The notes under the pieces were generated by a model, which was not told the DNA's origin, made no database searches, and was given only the letters and a program-made list of their open reading frames with translations. A program made the position numbers and the translations under genes. DNA of 64,000 bases from DSPP01 sp964607165 (GTDB lineage Bacteria; Zixibacteria; MSB-5A5; DSPP01). This document shows, piece after piece, positions 1-9,362 of this stretch. Each line of letters opens with the position of its first letter. Position 1 is the stretch's first letter. The DNA lies in NCBI GenBank assembly GCA_964607165.1, contig CAZSIT010000003.1:128667-192666 (forward strand). Direction: 5' to 3'.

Positions 1-2
1 AT

Positions 3-2927
3 AAAAAGTATTTTGAGAGCCATCTGGAAGCCTTGGACCGGTTCTATCAAGCCGTTTCCAACGGGAGAGTGAAGGTAATCGGAGATGTCTGGCCGCCCGT
101 GGACTCGGAGGTCTATCAGCTCCCATATCCTTTGGCCTACTATGATTTGGCAGGCTGTAACTCTAATAGTTGTGTCGTTGGGCAAATTTCCCGTTTTTTT
201 GTGGATGCTGTGCGGCTTGCCGACATGCTCTCGCCCCAGATTGATTTTTCAAACTATCAATCGCTGGTGATCTTCCATGCCGGGAGTAGCCGGCAGGATG
301 ACATTTTCGACAACACCCGCAATGATTTTTTTACCGGATTTCTGCGGCTGGGATTTGACAGTTTGCTTGTCGACAGCAGCCGTGATACCATCACCGAAGG
401 GTTAATTCTCCCCGAATCTCCTTCGCAGGACAATCGAATTGTAGCGTTGAATGCGACGTTCGCGCACGAATTTGGGCATCAGCTCGGTTTGGTTGACATC
501 TACAATACCAGAACGAATGTGACCCAGGTCGGAGATTTCTCTTTGATGGATAATAACGGCGCCGATATTGCAGCTGAATTGGATTTCACCAGTTTGGGTG
601 GCCGTATTGTTTTGGCCTCCCAGCTTTTGCCGGTCTATCCGGATGCCTGGTCGCGCGCTTTTTTGGGTTTTTTGGACACGCTGGTTGTCACGCGAGGCCC
701 GGATAGTTTGTCGCTTCTGGCAGCCGAACTTCAGCACACAGGTATCGAAGCAGTAAAAATCCCGATATCCGAGCAGGAATATTTCTTAATCGAAAACCGC
801 TCGGTCGATTTTGATTCCTTTCCCGGTTCAGCTTTGAAAGTTGATGATTCCACCAACGTGGTCTTGGGCCCGGCGCGGCCGCAGGGTGGCAGTTCGGTTT
901 TTACGGATGAATATGATGCACTGTTGCCCGGCTCCGGCATACTCATCTGGCACGTGGATGAAGGTGTGGCATTTCTGGATGACGACGGAGATGGTTTCAA
1001 CAATTTTGAAAGCAATACGGTTAATACAAATCCGCAGCGAAGGTTTTTAGAACTTAAGGAAGCGGACGGTTTGGTCGATTTCGGGGGGAATTACTTCACC
1101 GGCTTCGGCCTTTCCGAGGATATGTACCGGGCGGGGAACAACTCCCGTTTTACGCCGACTTCCAATCCCTCCTCGCGCAATTCTTTCGGCGGGCAGACCG
1201 GTGTCTCGGTAACTGGTATTACCCCTGCCGACACGGTGATGAATTTTGACGTCAATTCCGGCTATTTGCTTTCCGGCTGGCCGCAGTTTACCGGGCGGTT
1301 TTCGGTCGACCGCCCCCCCGTGTTGGGGGATTTAGATGGGGATGGTAAGGAAGAGGTTTTGGCTTTCTCCGGGCCCTTTATTCTAGCCTGGAGGCAGAAC
1401 GGCACGGCTTTCATTCCGAACAATTTTACAGACACTAGCAGCGCTCTAAACGGCGATAGTCTGGAGTTTCCCATCGCTATTTTCAGCTTTGACCCAACCG
1501 ACACCGCCCGGGATTCAGGGTTTACTTCCGGGCCGGTGGGAGCGGACCTTCTGGGAGATTCCCTAAAAGAGGTTTTTGCCGGTTCCCGCGACGGTTTGAT
1601 TTGGGGGTTTGCTGCGGAGGATTTGAACGGCGACAGCTTAGCCGATTTTCTCCCCAGTTTCCCCGTTGACTTGAACAACGGAGCGGTTACCGTCATTTTA
1701 GTTGGAAAAATTAATCCTTTCAATTCTTTGGCCATCTTTGCCGGAACGGCTGCCGGAAAGGGATTTTTGATTTCGCCGGCTGGGACGGTTCTGGATTCCA
1801 ATCTTTTCCGAGGGAGAATTGTTGGGACGGCAGTGGATACCACCGGCAATCTTTTTGTGACTTCAGCAAAAAAAGATTCTGTCTTCGTTTATCGGGGCTT
1901 TCATCCAATTTGGGCGGATACAATTCTGGATAGTCTGATTTCCGAGCCGGTGGTAGCTGAAAGCGACAGCGCGCTTCTGCTTGCCTTTGCCACCAGTGGA
2001 GGGAAACTATATCTGTACGACCGGAATGACAACCTGGCGCCCCGATTTCCAGTTGATTTGGGGACCGGCGCAGCGCCTCAACCGGTTTGGGTGGTCAATC
2101 CGACCGGCGGGGAGCCGATAATTTTGCTGGCCTTTGATAATAAAATCGTGGCTTATCAAACAAACGGTATTCTTGTGGAAGATTTTCCGAAATCTATCGA
2201 CAGGCAGAGGCCTGCTAACGGTTCGCAGTTGCCGTTGGCCGGTTTAGATAGGGCAGCCTTAAGTAGGCTTTCAAGGTATGTCCCTCGCAGTTCCGTTGAA
2301 GCCAGGTCTATTCCACCACAGGGCCCTGAAATCGTTTTGGCGGTTGGGTCGGATAACGGCAATATTTATTTTCCTCAAGCAAGTGAGAGAGAAGCCTCTT
2401 TCGCTCTTGGAACGGGAGCGGAAATTTTGGCACCGCTGGCCGCCACAACCGTAGATAGTTTGTCATCAACCATTCGGGGCGCAAAAGTTTTTGCCCGCAG
2501 CACGGATGGTTTTATGTATGGTTATCAGATTGACTATTTGGAGTTTGCTTCGAGAGCGAGTTGGACCCAGGTGCGGCACGATTTTGCCGGCTCCAACTTT
2601 TTGCCAAAAGTGAAGGTCCAAGGGATTGGCGGGGGAGAGTTAATTGCCGAAAAATCGTTTTACAACTATCCTAATCCGGCAACCGGAGGGAAAACTTACC
2701 TGCGTTATCGATTGACTGCGCAGTCAAAAGCTACCTTGACGGTTTATGATATGGCTGGCAATCAGATACAGAAGCCCAGAGATGATGTCCCCACGCGGAT
2801 CGGTGATGACAACCAAGTGGAAATTGATTGCAGCGATTGGGCGGCGGGCGTGTATCTTTGCCGTCTGGAAGTGAATGGCGCAGGCAAAAAAGAGGTTGTA
2901 TTTTGTAAGATGGCGGTTGTAAAATAG
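3..2927 (+). CDS. Secreted M6-like zinc metalloprotease with T9SS sorting domain (5' partial)
   Basis: The reading frame is open to the left window edge, so the N-terminus and any signal peptide are missing; 974 codons are present. A zinc-protease motif HEFGHQLGLVD lies at nt 465-497, followed by a FSLMD turn, as in M6 (immune inhibitor A-like) peptidases. The middle carries FG-GAP/VCBS-like propeller repeats (for example GDLDGDGKEEVLAF near nt 1330). The last ~85 residues (from about nt 2650: YNYPNPATGG, then GVYLCRLE and KMAVVK) match the type IX secretion type A sorting domain, so the protein is probably exported through T9SS and cell-surface attached or released. The specific substrate is unknown. 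It ends 17 nt before the next gene and may be its own unit. Confidence 0.85.
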   Translation, partial: KKYFESHLEALDRFYQAVSNGRVKVIGDVWPPVDSEVYQLPYPLAYYDLAGCNSNSCVVGQISRFFVDAVRLADMLSPQIDFSNYQSLVIFHAGSSRQDDIFDNTRNDFFTGFLRLGFDSLLVDSSRDTITEGLILPESPSQDNRIVALNATFAHEFGHQLGLVDIYNTRTNVTQVGDFSLMDNNGADIAAELDFTSLGGRIVLASQLLPVYPDAWSRAFLGFLDTLVVTRGPDSLSLLAAELQHTGIEAVKIPISEQEYFLIENRSVDFDSFPGSALKVDDSTNVVLGPARPQGGSSVFTDEYDALLPGSGILIWHVDEGVAFLDDDGDGFNNFESNTVNTNPQRRFLELKEADGLVDFGGNYFTGFGLSEDMYRAGNNSRFTPTSNPSSRNSFGGQTGVSVTGITPADTVMNFDVNSGYLLSGWPQFTGRFSVDRPPVLGDLDGDGKEEVLAFSGPFILAWRQNGTAFIPNNFTDTSSALNGDSLEFPIAIFSFDPTDTARDSGFTSGPVGADLLGDSLKEVFAGSRDGLIWGFAAEDLNGDSLADFLPSFPVDLNNGAVTVILVGKINPFNSLAIFAGTAAGKGFLISPAGTVLDSNLFRGRIVGTAVDTTGNLFVTSAKKDSVFVYRGFHPIWADTILDSLISEPVVAESDSALLLAFATSGGKLYLYDRNDNLAPRFPVDLGTGAAPQPVWVVNPTGGEPIILLAFDNKIVAYQTNGILVEDFPKSIDRQRPANGSQLPLAGLDRAALSRLSRYVPRSSVEARSIPPQGPEIVLAVGSDNGNIYFPQASEREASFALGTGAEILAPLAATTVDSLSSTIRGAKVFARSTDGFMYGYQIDYLEFASRASWTQVRHDFAGSNFLPKVKVQGIGGGELIAEKSFYNYPNPATGGKTYLRYRLTAQSKATLTVYDMAGNQIQKPRDDVPTRIGDDNQVEIDCSDWAAGVYLCRLEVNGAGKKEVVFCKMAVVK

Positions 2928-2944
2928 ACGGAAAGGTTTAATAG

Positions 2945-3868
2945 ATGATTGCGAAGATTACAGAGATTGCGAAAATTGGAAAAGTTTTATTGCTGGTCAT
3001 AGCCGTTTTGCCGGGAGTTTTTGGGTCGGCGGTAGCAGAGAGTTCACCAATATCGATTGAACAGCTTTATCGACACCAAACAATGTATTCAGATGGTAAG
3101 CTCCTCCAGTTTACTCAAAACGACAGACAGGAAATCGCTCCAGCCATTACTGAAAAAGGTCAAAAACAAAAATCGGTGGCGATGGCGGCGGGGCTTTCGC
3201 TTTTGGTTCCCGGAGCGGGGCAATTTTACGTCGGCGAGAAAGTACGTGCCGCCCCCTTTTTCCTGGCTGACATAGGCGGTTGGGTTACCTACTTTGGTTT
3301 CCGAAGCCAGGGTAAGAGGCGGGAACGGGATTACCAGGCTTTTGCTGATATGCATTGGGACACCAGCCGGTATTTTGCTTTTCTGGATACAGCCCTCGGG
3401 ATTTCTTCCCGTTCGGACTTTGACCCGGTTACCCGAAATTACGACAGCCACGATTACTTTCCAGATTCAGTTGCCAACTTGGTGATAGATACAATTAAAA
3501 ACCCTAATTTTGTTTTCGCTCATCATATTCCGGCTAAAGAGGGCGGTCGGTTGGAAAAAAATTTCGAGTATTATGAAAACTTTGGAAAATACGACCAGTT
3601 TTTTGCCGGGTGGGACGATTACAGTACCGGTGTCAACAGAAGCACCTATAGAAGGATGCGCGCGAAGGCCAACGATTCATTTTCCAAATCCAAGATAGGC
3701 ATTATTGTTTCTATGGCCGACCGGCTGGTGGCGGCCTTTGACGCCGCTCTGGCGGCCAAGCGATTTAACAAAAAAATAAACAAGACCAACGAAATCGAGA
3801 TTGGTTTTCGAATGACTCGTTACAACGGCGCGCGGATGCCGAAACTTTTGGCCACTTATAAGTTTTAA
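2945..3868 (+). CDS. DUF5683-like exported/membrane protein, copy 1
   Basis: A 307-residue protein with an N-terminal signal-type hydrophobic stretch (residues ~13-31, ending AVAES). Around residues 80-120 it has the pattern LLVPGAGQFYVGEKVRA followed by a hydrophobic segment, resembling DUF5683 proteins, whose function is not known. It is related to the next gene, which has the same LLxPGxGxxYxG block, a downstream KDYQ/RDYQ motif and a short conserved C-terminus. It is the first gene of a co-directional run to 10861 with 1-nt gaps and stop/start overlaps, so it is probably co-transcribed with envelope-biogenesis genes. The family match is from motif memory only. Confidence 0.7.
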   Translation: MIAKITEIAKIGKVLLLVIAVLPGVFGSAVAESSPISIEQLYRHQTMYSDGKLLQFTQNDRQEIAPAITEKGQKQKSVAMAAGLSLLVPGAGQFYVGEKVRAAPFFLADIGGWVTYFGFRSQGKRRERDYQAFADMHWDTSRYFAFLDTALGISSRSDFDPVTRNYDSHDYFPDSVANLVIDTIKNPNFVFAHHIPAKEGGRLEKNFEYYENFGKYDQFFAGWDDYSTGVNRSTYRRMRAKANDSFSKSKIGIIVSMADRLVAAFDAALAAKRFNKKINKTNEIEIGFRMTRYNGARMPKLLATYKF

Positions 3869-3869
3869 A

Positions 3870-4619
3870 ATGAGAAGGCTGGCATTGTTTTTTCTTGTTT
3901 TTTTGATTTCCCCGGGTGCTTTTTCATTGGCGGCGGGGTCGGATAAGTCTTTGATTTTTCAAAATGCTTATCCTATTCAAGCCGAGCTTGCTTCTTTTAA
4001 GCTGGACACGCTTTCGGAAAAGGAGCCCACAAATTTATCCAAGGAAAAGGGTGCTATTTCGACCTGGAAGGCGGTTGGCCTCTCGGTGTTGTTACCGGGA
4101 AGCGGGCACTGGTATTTGGGAAACCGAAATCGGGCAAAAGTTTTCTTTGGCATCGAGGCGGCAGGATGGGGAAGTTTTGCCGGGTTTTTGTGGTTTTCGA
4201 ATCAGCGGGAAAAAGATTATCAAAATTATGCCGTAGCGCGCGCGGGTGTTTATGCGCTTGGCAAGGATGAACAGTTTTGGCGGAGTCTGACTTTTTACGA
4301 AAACCGGGACGAGTATAACAAGCTTGGGCCGATTACCAGCGCAAACAACCCCTTTTACCCCGAAGACGCCTCGTACAACTGGCAGTGGGATTCTCCCGCC
4401 TCCCAGGCGCAATACCGGCTTTTGCGGAATTCGAGCAAAACGGCTCATCGGCGGGCTATTTTTACTTTGGCTTTGCTGGGGGTTGAGCGATTAGTCGCCG
4501 CTGCAGATGCCTATCGAATTGCTAAAAAGATTAACTCCAAGAATAAAGCCGATAACTTGGAAGTCTATTTTGAGCCGGAGCCAACCGGAGGACGGTTGGT
4601 TCTTATACGCAGTTTTTGA
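3870..4619 (+). CDS. DUF5683-like exported/membrane protein, copy 2
   Basis: A 249-residue paralogue of the preceding gene, starting one base after its stop. A cleavable signal peptide is likely (residues 1-21, ending SLAAG). The block LLPGSGHWYLGNRNRAK (about residues 74-90) followed by a hydrophobic stretch matches copy 1, as do the REKDYQ motif and the late RLVAAADAYR segment. Tandem arrangement and divergence suggest an old duplication. No catalytic residues are recognisable. The role is unknown; the context is outer-membrane protein biogenesis or surface structure. Confidence 0.7.
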   Translation: MRRLALFFLVFLISPGAFSLAAGSDKSLIFQNAYPIQAELASFKLDTLSEKEPTNLSKEKGAISTWKAVGLSVLLPGSGHWYLGNRNRAKVFFGIEAAGWGSFAGFLWFSNQREKDYQNYAVARAGVYALGKDEQFWRSLTFYENRDEYNKLGPITSANNPFYPEDASYNWQWDSPASQAQYRLLRNSSKTAHRRAIFTLALLGVERLVAAADAYRIAKKINSKNKADNLEVYFEPEPTGGRLVLIRSF

Positions 4620-4621
4620 GA

Positions 4622-5554
4622 ATGAAAAACCTCTCTTCGATCGCAAAAAGAAGAGGGGCAATGCTGTTGCTGCTCATTTTTCACTTTTCTTCCGTTTTAT
4701 CTCAACCAAATGGCTCAAAACCCAATTTCCAGATTCGGAAAGTTGCGACCATTCAGCTTGATTTTGGAAAGGAAAAAGTATCCGGGCCGACCGATTTTAG
4801 AGTCGACCTAAACGGCAATATTTATTTGCTGAACTACTCTTCAGGGAAGCTTTTCAGGATGGATTCAACCGGCAAATTTTTGCGCAGCGTGGCAGTTGCC
4901 AGTACTTTTTACCCAACCGAGGTTGGCTTTACAATAAGCCGGGAGGGGGACCTTTTCATTGCCGATTCAAAGGAAAAGTTTATCTATCGTTATGATGCCG
5001 GGTTGGACTTAATTGGCAAACTACGATTGGTCGGCTCCGACCAATTTGAAAACATCTATGATTTTTTAGCCGTTTCCTGGGGAGATTTGCTTTTGAGTTG
5101 CGGGAAAAAGCCGGAGTTGTGGCGGCTGGAACCTGCCGGTAAAAGCTTCACTTTTGAAGAGGTCGGCAGTCACGAGCCGCAGTTTTACTTTTCTCTTTCA
5201 GAAATCCCAGGAAAAAAATTGGTCGCTTATGACAATTTTAACAAGGCTCTGGTGTTTCTGGATCGGTTTGGGAATCGGGTGAAAGAAGTTCCGTCCCGAC
5301 CGCTTATGAAACTGGGGGGCACGGACCTCGGCTTAATTTGCACCTCCTGGTCAGATGACAGCCTTACCATTATGGATTCCAGCGGTTATGCCGCCGTTAG
5401 CTTCACGCCGCGGCAACTGGCTTTGGGATTTGAAAAGGTTAAAAACTTTGTGACCGTAGGAAAAAGAGTATATCTGTTGGGGGATTCGCTTAAAATTGAG
5501 GTTTTAGAGCTCTTAGAAGCCAAACCTGAAGATTCAATCCCTGGAAAAAAATGA
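4622..5554 (+). CDS. Exported six-bladed beta-propeller (NHL-like) protein
   Basis: About 310 residues with a signal peptide (MKNLSSIAKRRGAMLLLLIF region, ending LSQ). The ATG at 4622 is preferred over the in-frame TTG at 4616, which overlaps the previous stop. Repeated units such as NGNIYLLNYSSGKLFRMD and EGDLFIADSKEKFIYRYD are typical blades of NHL/6-bladed propellers found in periplasmic or surface proteins. No catalytic motif is visible, so a binding or scaffold role is more likely. It overlaps the downstream acetyltransferase by 4 nt (ATGA) and sits inside the envelope operon. Confidence 0.75.
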   Translation: MKNLSSIAKRRGAMLLLLIFHFSSVLSQPNGSKPNFQIRKVATIQLDFGKEKVSGPTDFRVDLNGNIYLLNYSSGKLFRMDSTGKFLRSVAVASTFYPTEVGFTISREGDLFIADSKEKFIYRYDAGLDLIGKLRLVGSDQFENIYDFLAVSWGDLLLSCGKKPELWRLEPAGKSFTFEEVGSHEPQFYFSLSEIPGKKLVAYDNFNKALVFLDRFGNRVKEVPSRPLMKLGGTDLGLICTSWSDDSLTIMDSSGYAAVSFTPRQLALGFEKVKNFVTVGKRVYLLGDSLKIEVLELLEAKPEDSIPGKK

Positions 5555-6090
5555 TTGAATTAGAGCCGCTGAAACGGAGCGACCTGCCGCTTTTGGCCAG
5601 CTGGGGCGGGCAGTCAGAGTTTTTGATTCAATGGGCGGGGCCGATTTTTGACCATCCTTTGGATGAAAAACAACTTGAAAAATATTTCGACGCCATGGAG
5701 GCAAGTCCAGACGCGAGAAAAATGTACAAAGCGGTCCGGGTTGGTTCGGAAGAAATGGTCGGTCACATAGAACTGGATAGAATCAATCCCAAGACCGGTT
5801 CGGCCATCGTGGAGCACGTTATCGTAGGCGATCCGGCTATGCGGGGGAAAGGGGTTGGCGGGTTGATGATGAAAAAGATTTTGGAAGTTGGATTTGGGCA
5901 GTTGGGGCTGCACCGGATTTCCCTTAATGTTTACGATTTCAACCATTCCGCTATCGCCTGCTATGAAAAAGCCGGTTTCATCAAAGAAGGGCTTTTGCGC
6001 GAAGCGGTTCGGGTGGGAAATCAATACTGGAGCGTTTTCTTGATGAGCGTTTTGGAGACGGAGTGGAGGAGCTTACAGGCGGCAGGGTGA
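5551..6090 (+). CDS. GNAT-family N-acetyltransferase (RimJ/RimL-like)
   Basis: A 179-residue GNAT protein. The acetyl-CoA binding motif A is visible as RGKGVGGLMMKKIL (residues ~96-109), with the later NVYDFNHSAIACYEKAGF block characteristic of the RimJ/RimL/PhnO-like group. These enzymes transfer acetyl from acetyl-CoA to an amino group of a protein or small molecule; the substrate here cannot be read. Its start overlaps the propeller gene (ATGA) and its stop overlaps the next gene (TGATG), so a cytosolic acetyltransferase is translationally coupled between two exported proteins, which is odd for the operon. Confidence 0.85.
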   Translation: MIELEPLKRSDLPLLASWGGQSEFLIQWAGPIFDHPLDEKQLEKYFDAMEASPDARKMYKAVRVGSEEMVGHIELDRINPKTGSAIVEHVIVGDPAMRGKGVGGLMMKKILEVGFGQLGLHRISLNVYDFNHSAIACYEKAGFIKEGLLREAVRVGNQYWSVFLMSVLETEWRSLQAAG

Positions 6091-9000
6091 TGCTGGCAGA
6101 AGTAAAAATTCGCGGTTTTGCGATTCTTCTGGTGGTTGCGCTCTCCTGTTTTGCTTTAGTTCACTCACCGGAAGCTAAACCAGCTTTCTTTTTCGAATCG
6201 GATTTGAATATTGAAAATTATCAAGATGCAGTAGGATTTTTTTCAGTTGCCCAAAAAACTACCGATTATCAAATCGATTACGAGTCGGGCTTTATCTCTG
6301 GGGGGGCCACAAATCTTTTGGGGGGAGGTTCGGGTAGAACTCCAATTCTTTCGCTTAACCTGTTGCCCCGCTATCAATTGCGGAGCCTTCCCGTGTCGGG
6401 AAATGAAAATCAAGTTTCAACCCTTACAACATCGCCAACTCTGCCGAAAATTCGACAACCGACGGTTAGCAAAGAAGAGTTGTTCATCTCCGGTCGGAAA
6501 TCTTTTGGATTTTCCTATTCCCCATCCGGCGAGGCTGGTTTTCAACAAAGCCTGGCGTTGGCCTTAAAGGGTAAGCTTTCCGAAAAGGTCGGTTTTGCGG
6601 CCAACTTATCCGACCGGAACCTACCTTCCGGCTCAGGCAGTTTTTCCAAACGAATAGACCAATTCGACCAGCTTGGGTTAGCATTTGACTTTCCGCAAGG
6701 GAGCTTGAGTCTTGGAGACGTTTTCTTTAAAAGCAATTCAGGCAATTTATTGAATTTTGAGCGAAAAATTTCGGGGCTTGGTTTCGCTTTTAACGATTCC
6801 AGGGAAAGCTTGGGTGTAGCTTTTGGCTCCGGGCCGGGGGAATTTCGAACAGTCGAACTGTCCGGTCAGGAAGGAAAACAGGGGCCGTATAGTATTGCAT
6901 CGAGCCGGATATTTATAATTCCTGGAAGCGAGAAGGTTTATTTGGATGGAGAACTTTTGACATCCGGGCGGGAAGCGGATTATGAGATGGATTCCGAGCG
7001 CGGCGCCCTGACTTTTTCGCCTCGGCATCCCATAAGTAATTTCTCGCGCATACGCTTGGAGTACGAATTTCAAAGCGGGCCGTATGCCAAAAATATCTCG
7101 GCCGCGCGTTCAGCAACCGGTTTGTTCAATAACAAGTTCAAGTTTCGCGCAGGATATCTTGGCAGCAAGGACAAGCTGGATTCTCCTCTGATGAAAAGTT
7201 TAAGCTCCGAGGAAAGGGAGCGGCTGGCAAGCACCGGGGCGGATTCATCGGAAGCGGTTAGAGATGGGGCAGTATTCGTTGGAGCCGGCAAGGGAGATTA
7301 CTCGGCCTTTTTAGATTCAACGGGCAATCGGCAATACCGGTACGTCGGAAGCAGTAAAGGAGATTACAGCGTCAGTTTTTCCTTAGCTCGGGGGGGGCCG
7401 GGAGATTATCGGTATTTGGGCGGAGGGATTTACGAGTTTGTGGGCACAGGCAGAGGTTCTTACCTCCCGATTCTGTATTTACCGGTTCCTACTTCACAAA
7501 CTGGGGCTAACCTAGGAATCGAGTTTGCTCCTACCAACCTCGCTACTTTTTTAGAATTGTCTCTCGGAGAAACAAATCGAAATCTATTTTCCAGCCAAGG
7601 GGGGGTCAAGTCAAGCGGCACAGCCTTTTTGGGAGGGATTAGCTGGCAGAATTCCGATGAGCAAAGTCTGAAAGTTGAGGCAAAATTCAGAGGGCGGGAA
7701 GCGGATTATCAATTCCTCGGTAATAAAGATGAAAGCGATTTCGCCTACCGCTGGAATCTTTCTCTCTCGGAGGAGCGATTAGGTCAAACCCAAGGGGTAG
7801 TTTCGATGACGTCCAAATGGAGTTGGGGCCAAAGCTGGTTGAATTTGGGGGGGCTTTCACTTTCGAATCAAAAGCAGAGAGGATTGGGAGAATCGGAATT
7901 CTTGTTATCTCCTTTGACCTGGCTTGCGTTCAAAACCGAAACGCAAGTTGGAGGTTCAGGTTCCCGGTCCGGTTTTTATCGAACAAAGAATTCGGTAACC
8001 CTCCGTTGGGGAAACCTTGCCTTATCATCGGCCATCGAGCGCGAGCGGGCCTATCCTTATCTTGGGAGCAACTTTGAAATTAGACAGAGCCTAGGCCAGC
8101 GGTTGGAATATAAAACCTATTTTTTGGAAGCTTCACTTGGAAACAGGGATGGATATGGGAATTCAATCAATTCCGCTGGAACGAGTAGTCGAAACTGGGG
8201 ACGATTATCCCGTTTTAACGCAATTCGTTTGGGGAGCAAGCCGGTCAGTTGGAAAGGCAAATTTACCAGCGAAGGGAATTTGGGTTGGAGGCAAACCACT
8301 TTGGAGAGCAAAAAAATTAATCGACTCTATCTTTTTTTAAAGCAAAGCTATCAAGAAGGAGGGTGGAGAGTAAACTATTCACAAGAACTGATGCCAATTC
8401 AGTCCCCAAATGAAATTTATTCTTACCTGGATGTCGGTCGTGGCAACGGCAACTATCGATATGAAAATGGCGGATACGTTTCCGACCCATACGGCAATTT
8501 TACTTTAGTTTCGGAGGCGGCGGGTGAGACTTTGGCCGTTTCGCGAACGAGGCAGAATTGGGAGGTAGTCTGGGAACCGTATCGTAATTTTGCTTCTACT
8601 CCTACTTTCTGGTCGCAGGTTTCGTACAGGGCATTATTTAGCTTTGATGGAAACTTCAGTAAGACTATGGGAGCTGTTAATATCTTTCCAGTCTTTGGTA
8701 TTAAAAATAGCCGCCGGCACGAATTAGAATTTCGCCAAACCGCAAGTTATTTGCCGATATCGCGCAAGCTTAGAATCGATTTTTCTTGGACTGAAAAAAG
8801 CAGCAAGCGGAGCTATTCGGCTTTTAGTGCCAGTTTGCCTTTATCTTCTACCGGCACCCTTAGAAGCGAACGCAGGGTCGAATTGAATAGCTCGCTATAT
8901 GGGCAGAAAATTACGCAAAATTACAGCCTTGGTTATCTGAAAAAAAATTCCGGTTCAGATTTTTGGTTGCCTTACCAAATACAAGGGGGAGATATTAAAT

Positions 9001-9362
9001 GCGAATGGTTGTATTCCTTCAACCGCACCGTTACCACTTCTTGCGGGGGCCGATTTTATCAGGATAAAGAGCGAATTAGTGGAAAACAAGCCCGTTTGGT
9101 TTCCGCTTCTCCCAAGCTAATTATCTCACTTCCCGAAAAAGGGAGGGCGGAAGCTGGAATTTCTGTCGCCTCTGTTTCCGGCAATCCTGTTTCCTTTGAA
9201 CAGGCGGAAGGAAATTTGAAGGGATTGAATTGGGACTATAACTTGACTTTTGATTACCGTTTGGGGTCAAAAGTTTCGGCTTCCTTATCGTATGTTGCCA
9301 GCCAGAGGCCGGTTTTGGGTAAAAGCCAGCGAGCCAACACCCATTTGAGCTATCTTTTCTAA
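6090..9362 (+). CDS. Large outer-membrane/surface protein, SprA-like module (function unknown)
   Basis: About 1090 residues from ATG 6090, which overlaps the previous stop (TGATG) and gives a clean signal peptide (VKIRGFAILLVVALSCFAL region); an in-frame GTG lies at 6063. Near residues 285-325 is a module reading KVYLDGELLTSGREADYEMD then GALTFSPRHPI, as seen in SprA-like and related FCB outer-membrane proteins. Further on are glycine-tyrosine motifs (AGKGDYS, SSKGDYS, GPGDYRY, GRGNGNYRY). The C-terminal two-thirds alternate in polarity like a large beta-barrel and end in LSYLF, a barrel-type aromatic terminus. It is directly coupled to the Omp85-like gene, so it may be that protein's client. 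Function unproven. Confidence 0.7.
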   Translation: MLAEVKIRGFAILLVVALSCFALVHSPEAKPAFFFESDLNIENYQDAVGFFSVAQKTTDYQIDYESGFISGGATNLLGGGSGRTPILSLNLLPRYQLRSLPVSGNENQVSTLTTSPTLPKIRQPTVSKEELFISGRKSFGFSYSPSGEAGFQQSLALALKGKLSEKVGFAANLSDRNLPSGSGSFSKRIDQFDQLGLAFDFPQGSLSLGDVFFKSNSGNLLNFERKISGLGFAFNDSRESLGVAFGSGPGEFRTVELSGQEGKQGPYSIASSRIFIIPGSEKVYLDGELLTSGREADYEMDSERGALTFSPRHPISNFSRIRLEYEFQSGPYAKNISAARSATGLFNNKFKFRAGYLGSKDKLDSPLMKSLSSEERERLASTGADSSEAVRDGAVFVGAGKGDYSAFLDSTGNRQYRYVGSSKGDYSVSFSLARGGPGDYRYLGGGIYEFVGTGRGSYLPILYLPVPTSQTGANLGIEFAPTNLATFLELSLGETNRNLFSSQGGVKSSGTAFLGGISWQNSDEQSLKVEAKFRGREADYQFLGNKDESDFAYRWNLSLSEERLGQTQGVVSMTSKWSWGQSWLNLGGLSLSNQKQRGLGESEFLLSPLTWLAFKTETQVGGSGSRSGFYRTKNSVTLRWGNLALSSAIERERAYPYLGSNFEIRQSLGQRLEYKTYFLEASLGNRDGYGNSINSAGTSSRNWGRLSRFNAIRLGSKPVSWKGKFTSEGNLGWRQTTLESKKINRLYLFLKQSYQEGGWRVNYSQELMPIQSPNEIYSYLDVGRGNGNYRYENGGYVSDPYGNFTLVSEAAGETLAVSRTRQNWEVVWEPYRNFASTPTFWSQVSYRALFSFDGNFSKTMGAVNIFPVFGIKNSRRHELEFRQTASYLPISRKLRIDFSWTEKSSKRSYSAFSASLPLSSTGTLRSERRVELNSSLYGQKITQNYSLGYLKKNSGSDFWLPYQIQGGDIKCEWLYSFNRTVTTSCGGRFYQDKERISGKQARLVSASPKLIISLPEKGRAEAGISVASVSGNPVSFEQAEGNLKGLNWDYNLTFDYRLGSKVSASLSYVASQRPVLGKSQRANTHLSYLF

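Noticed and set aside
1262..1849. A 195-residue antisense ORF inside the protease gene
   Set aside because: Lys/Ser/Pro-rich low-complexity shadow with no ribosome site; the sense frame has clear FG-GAP repeats.
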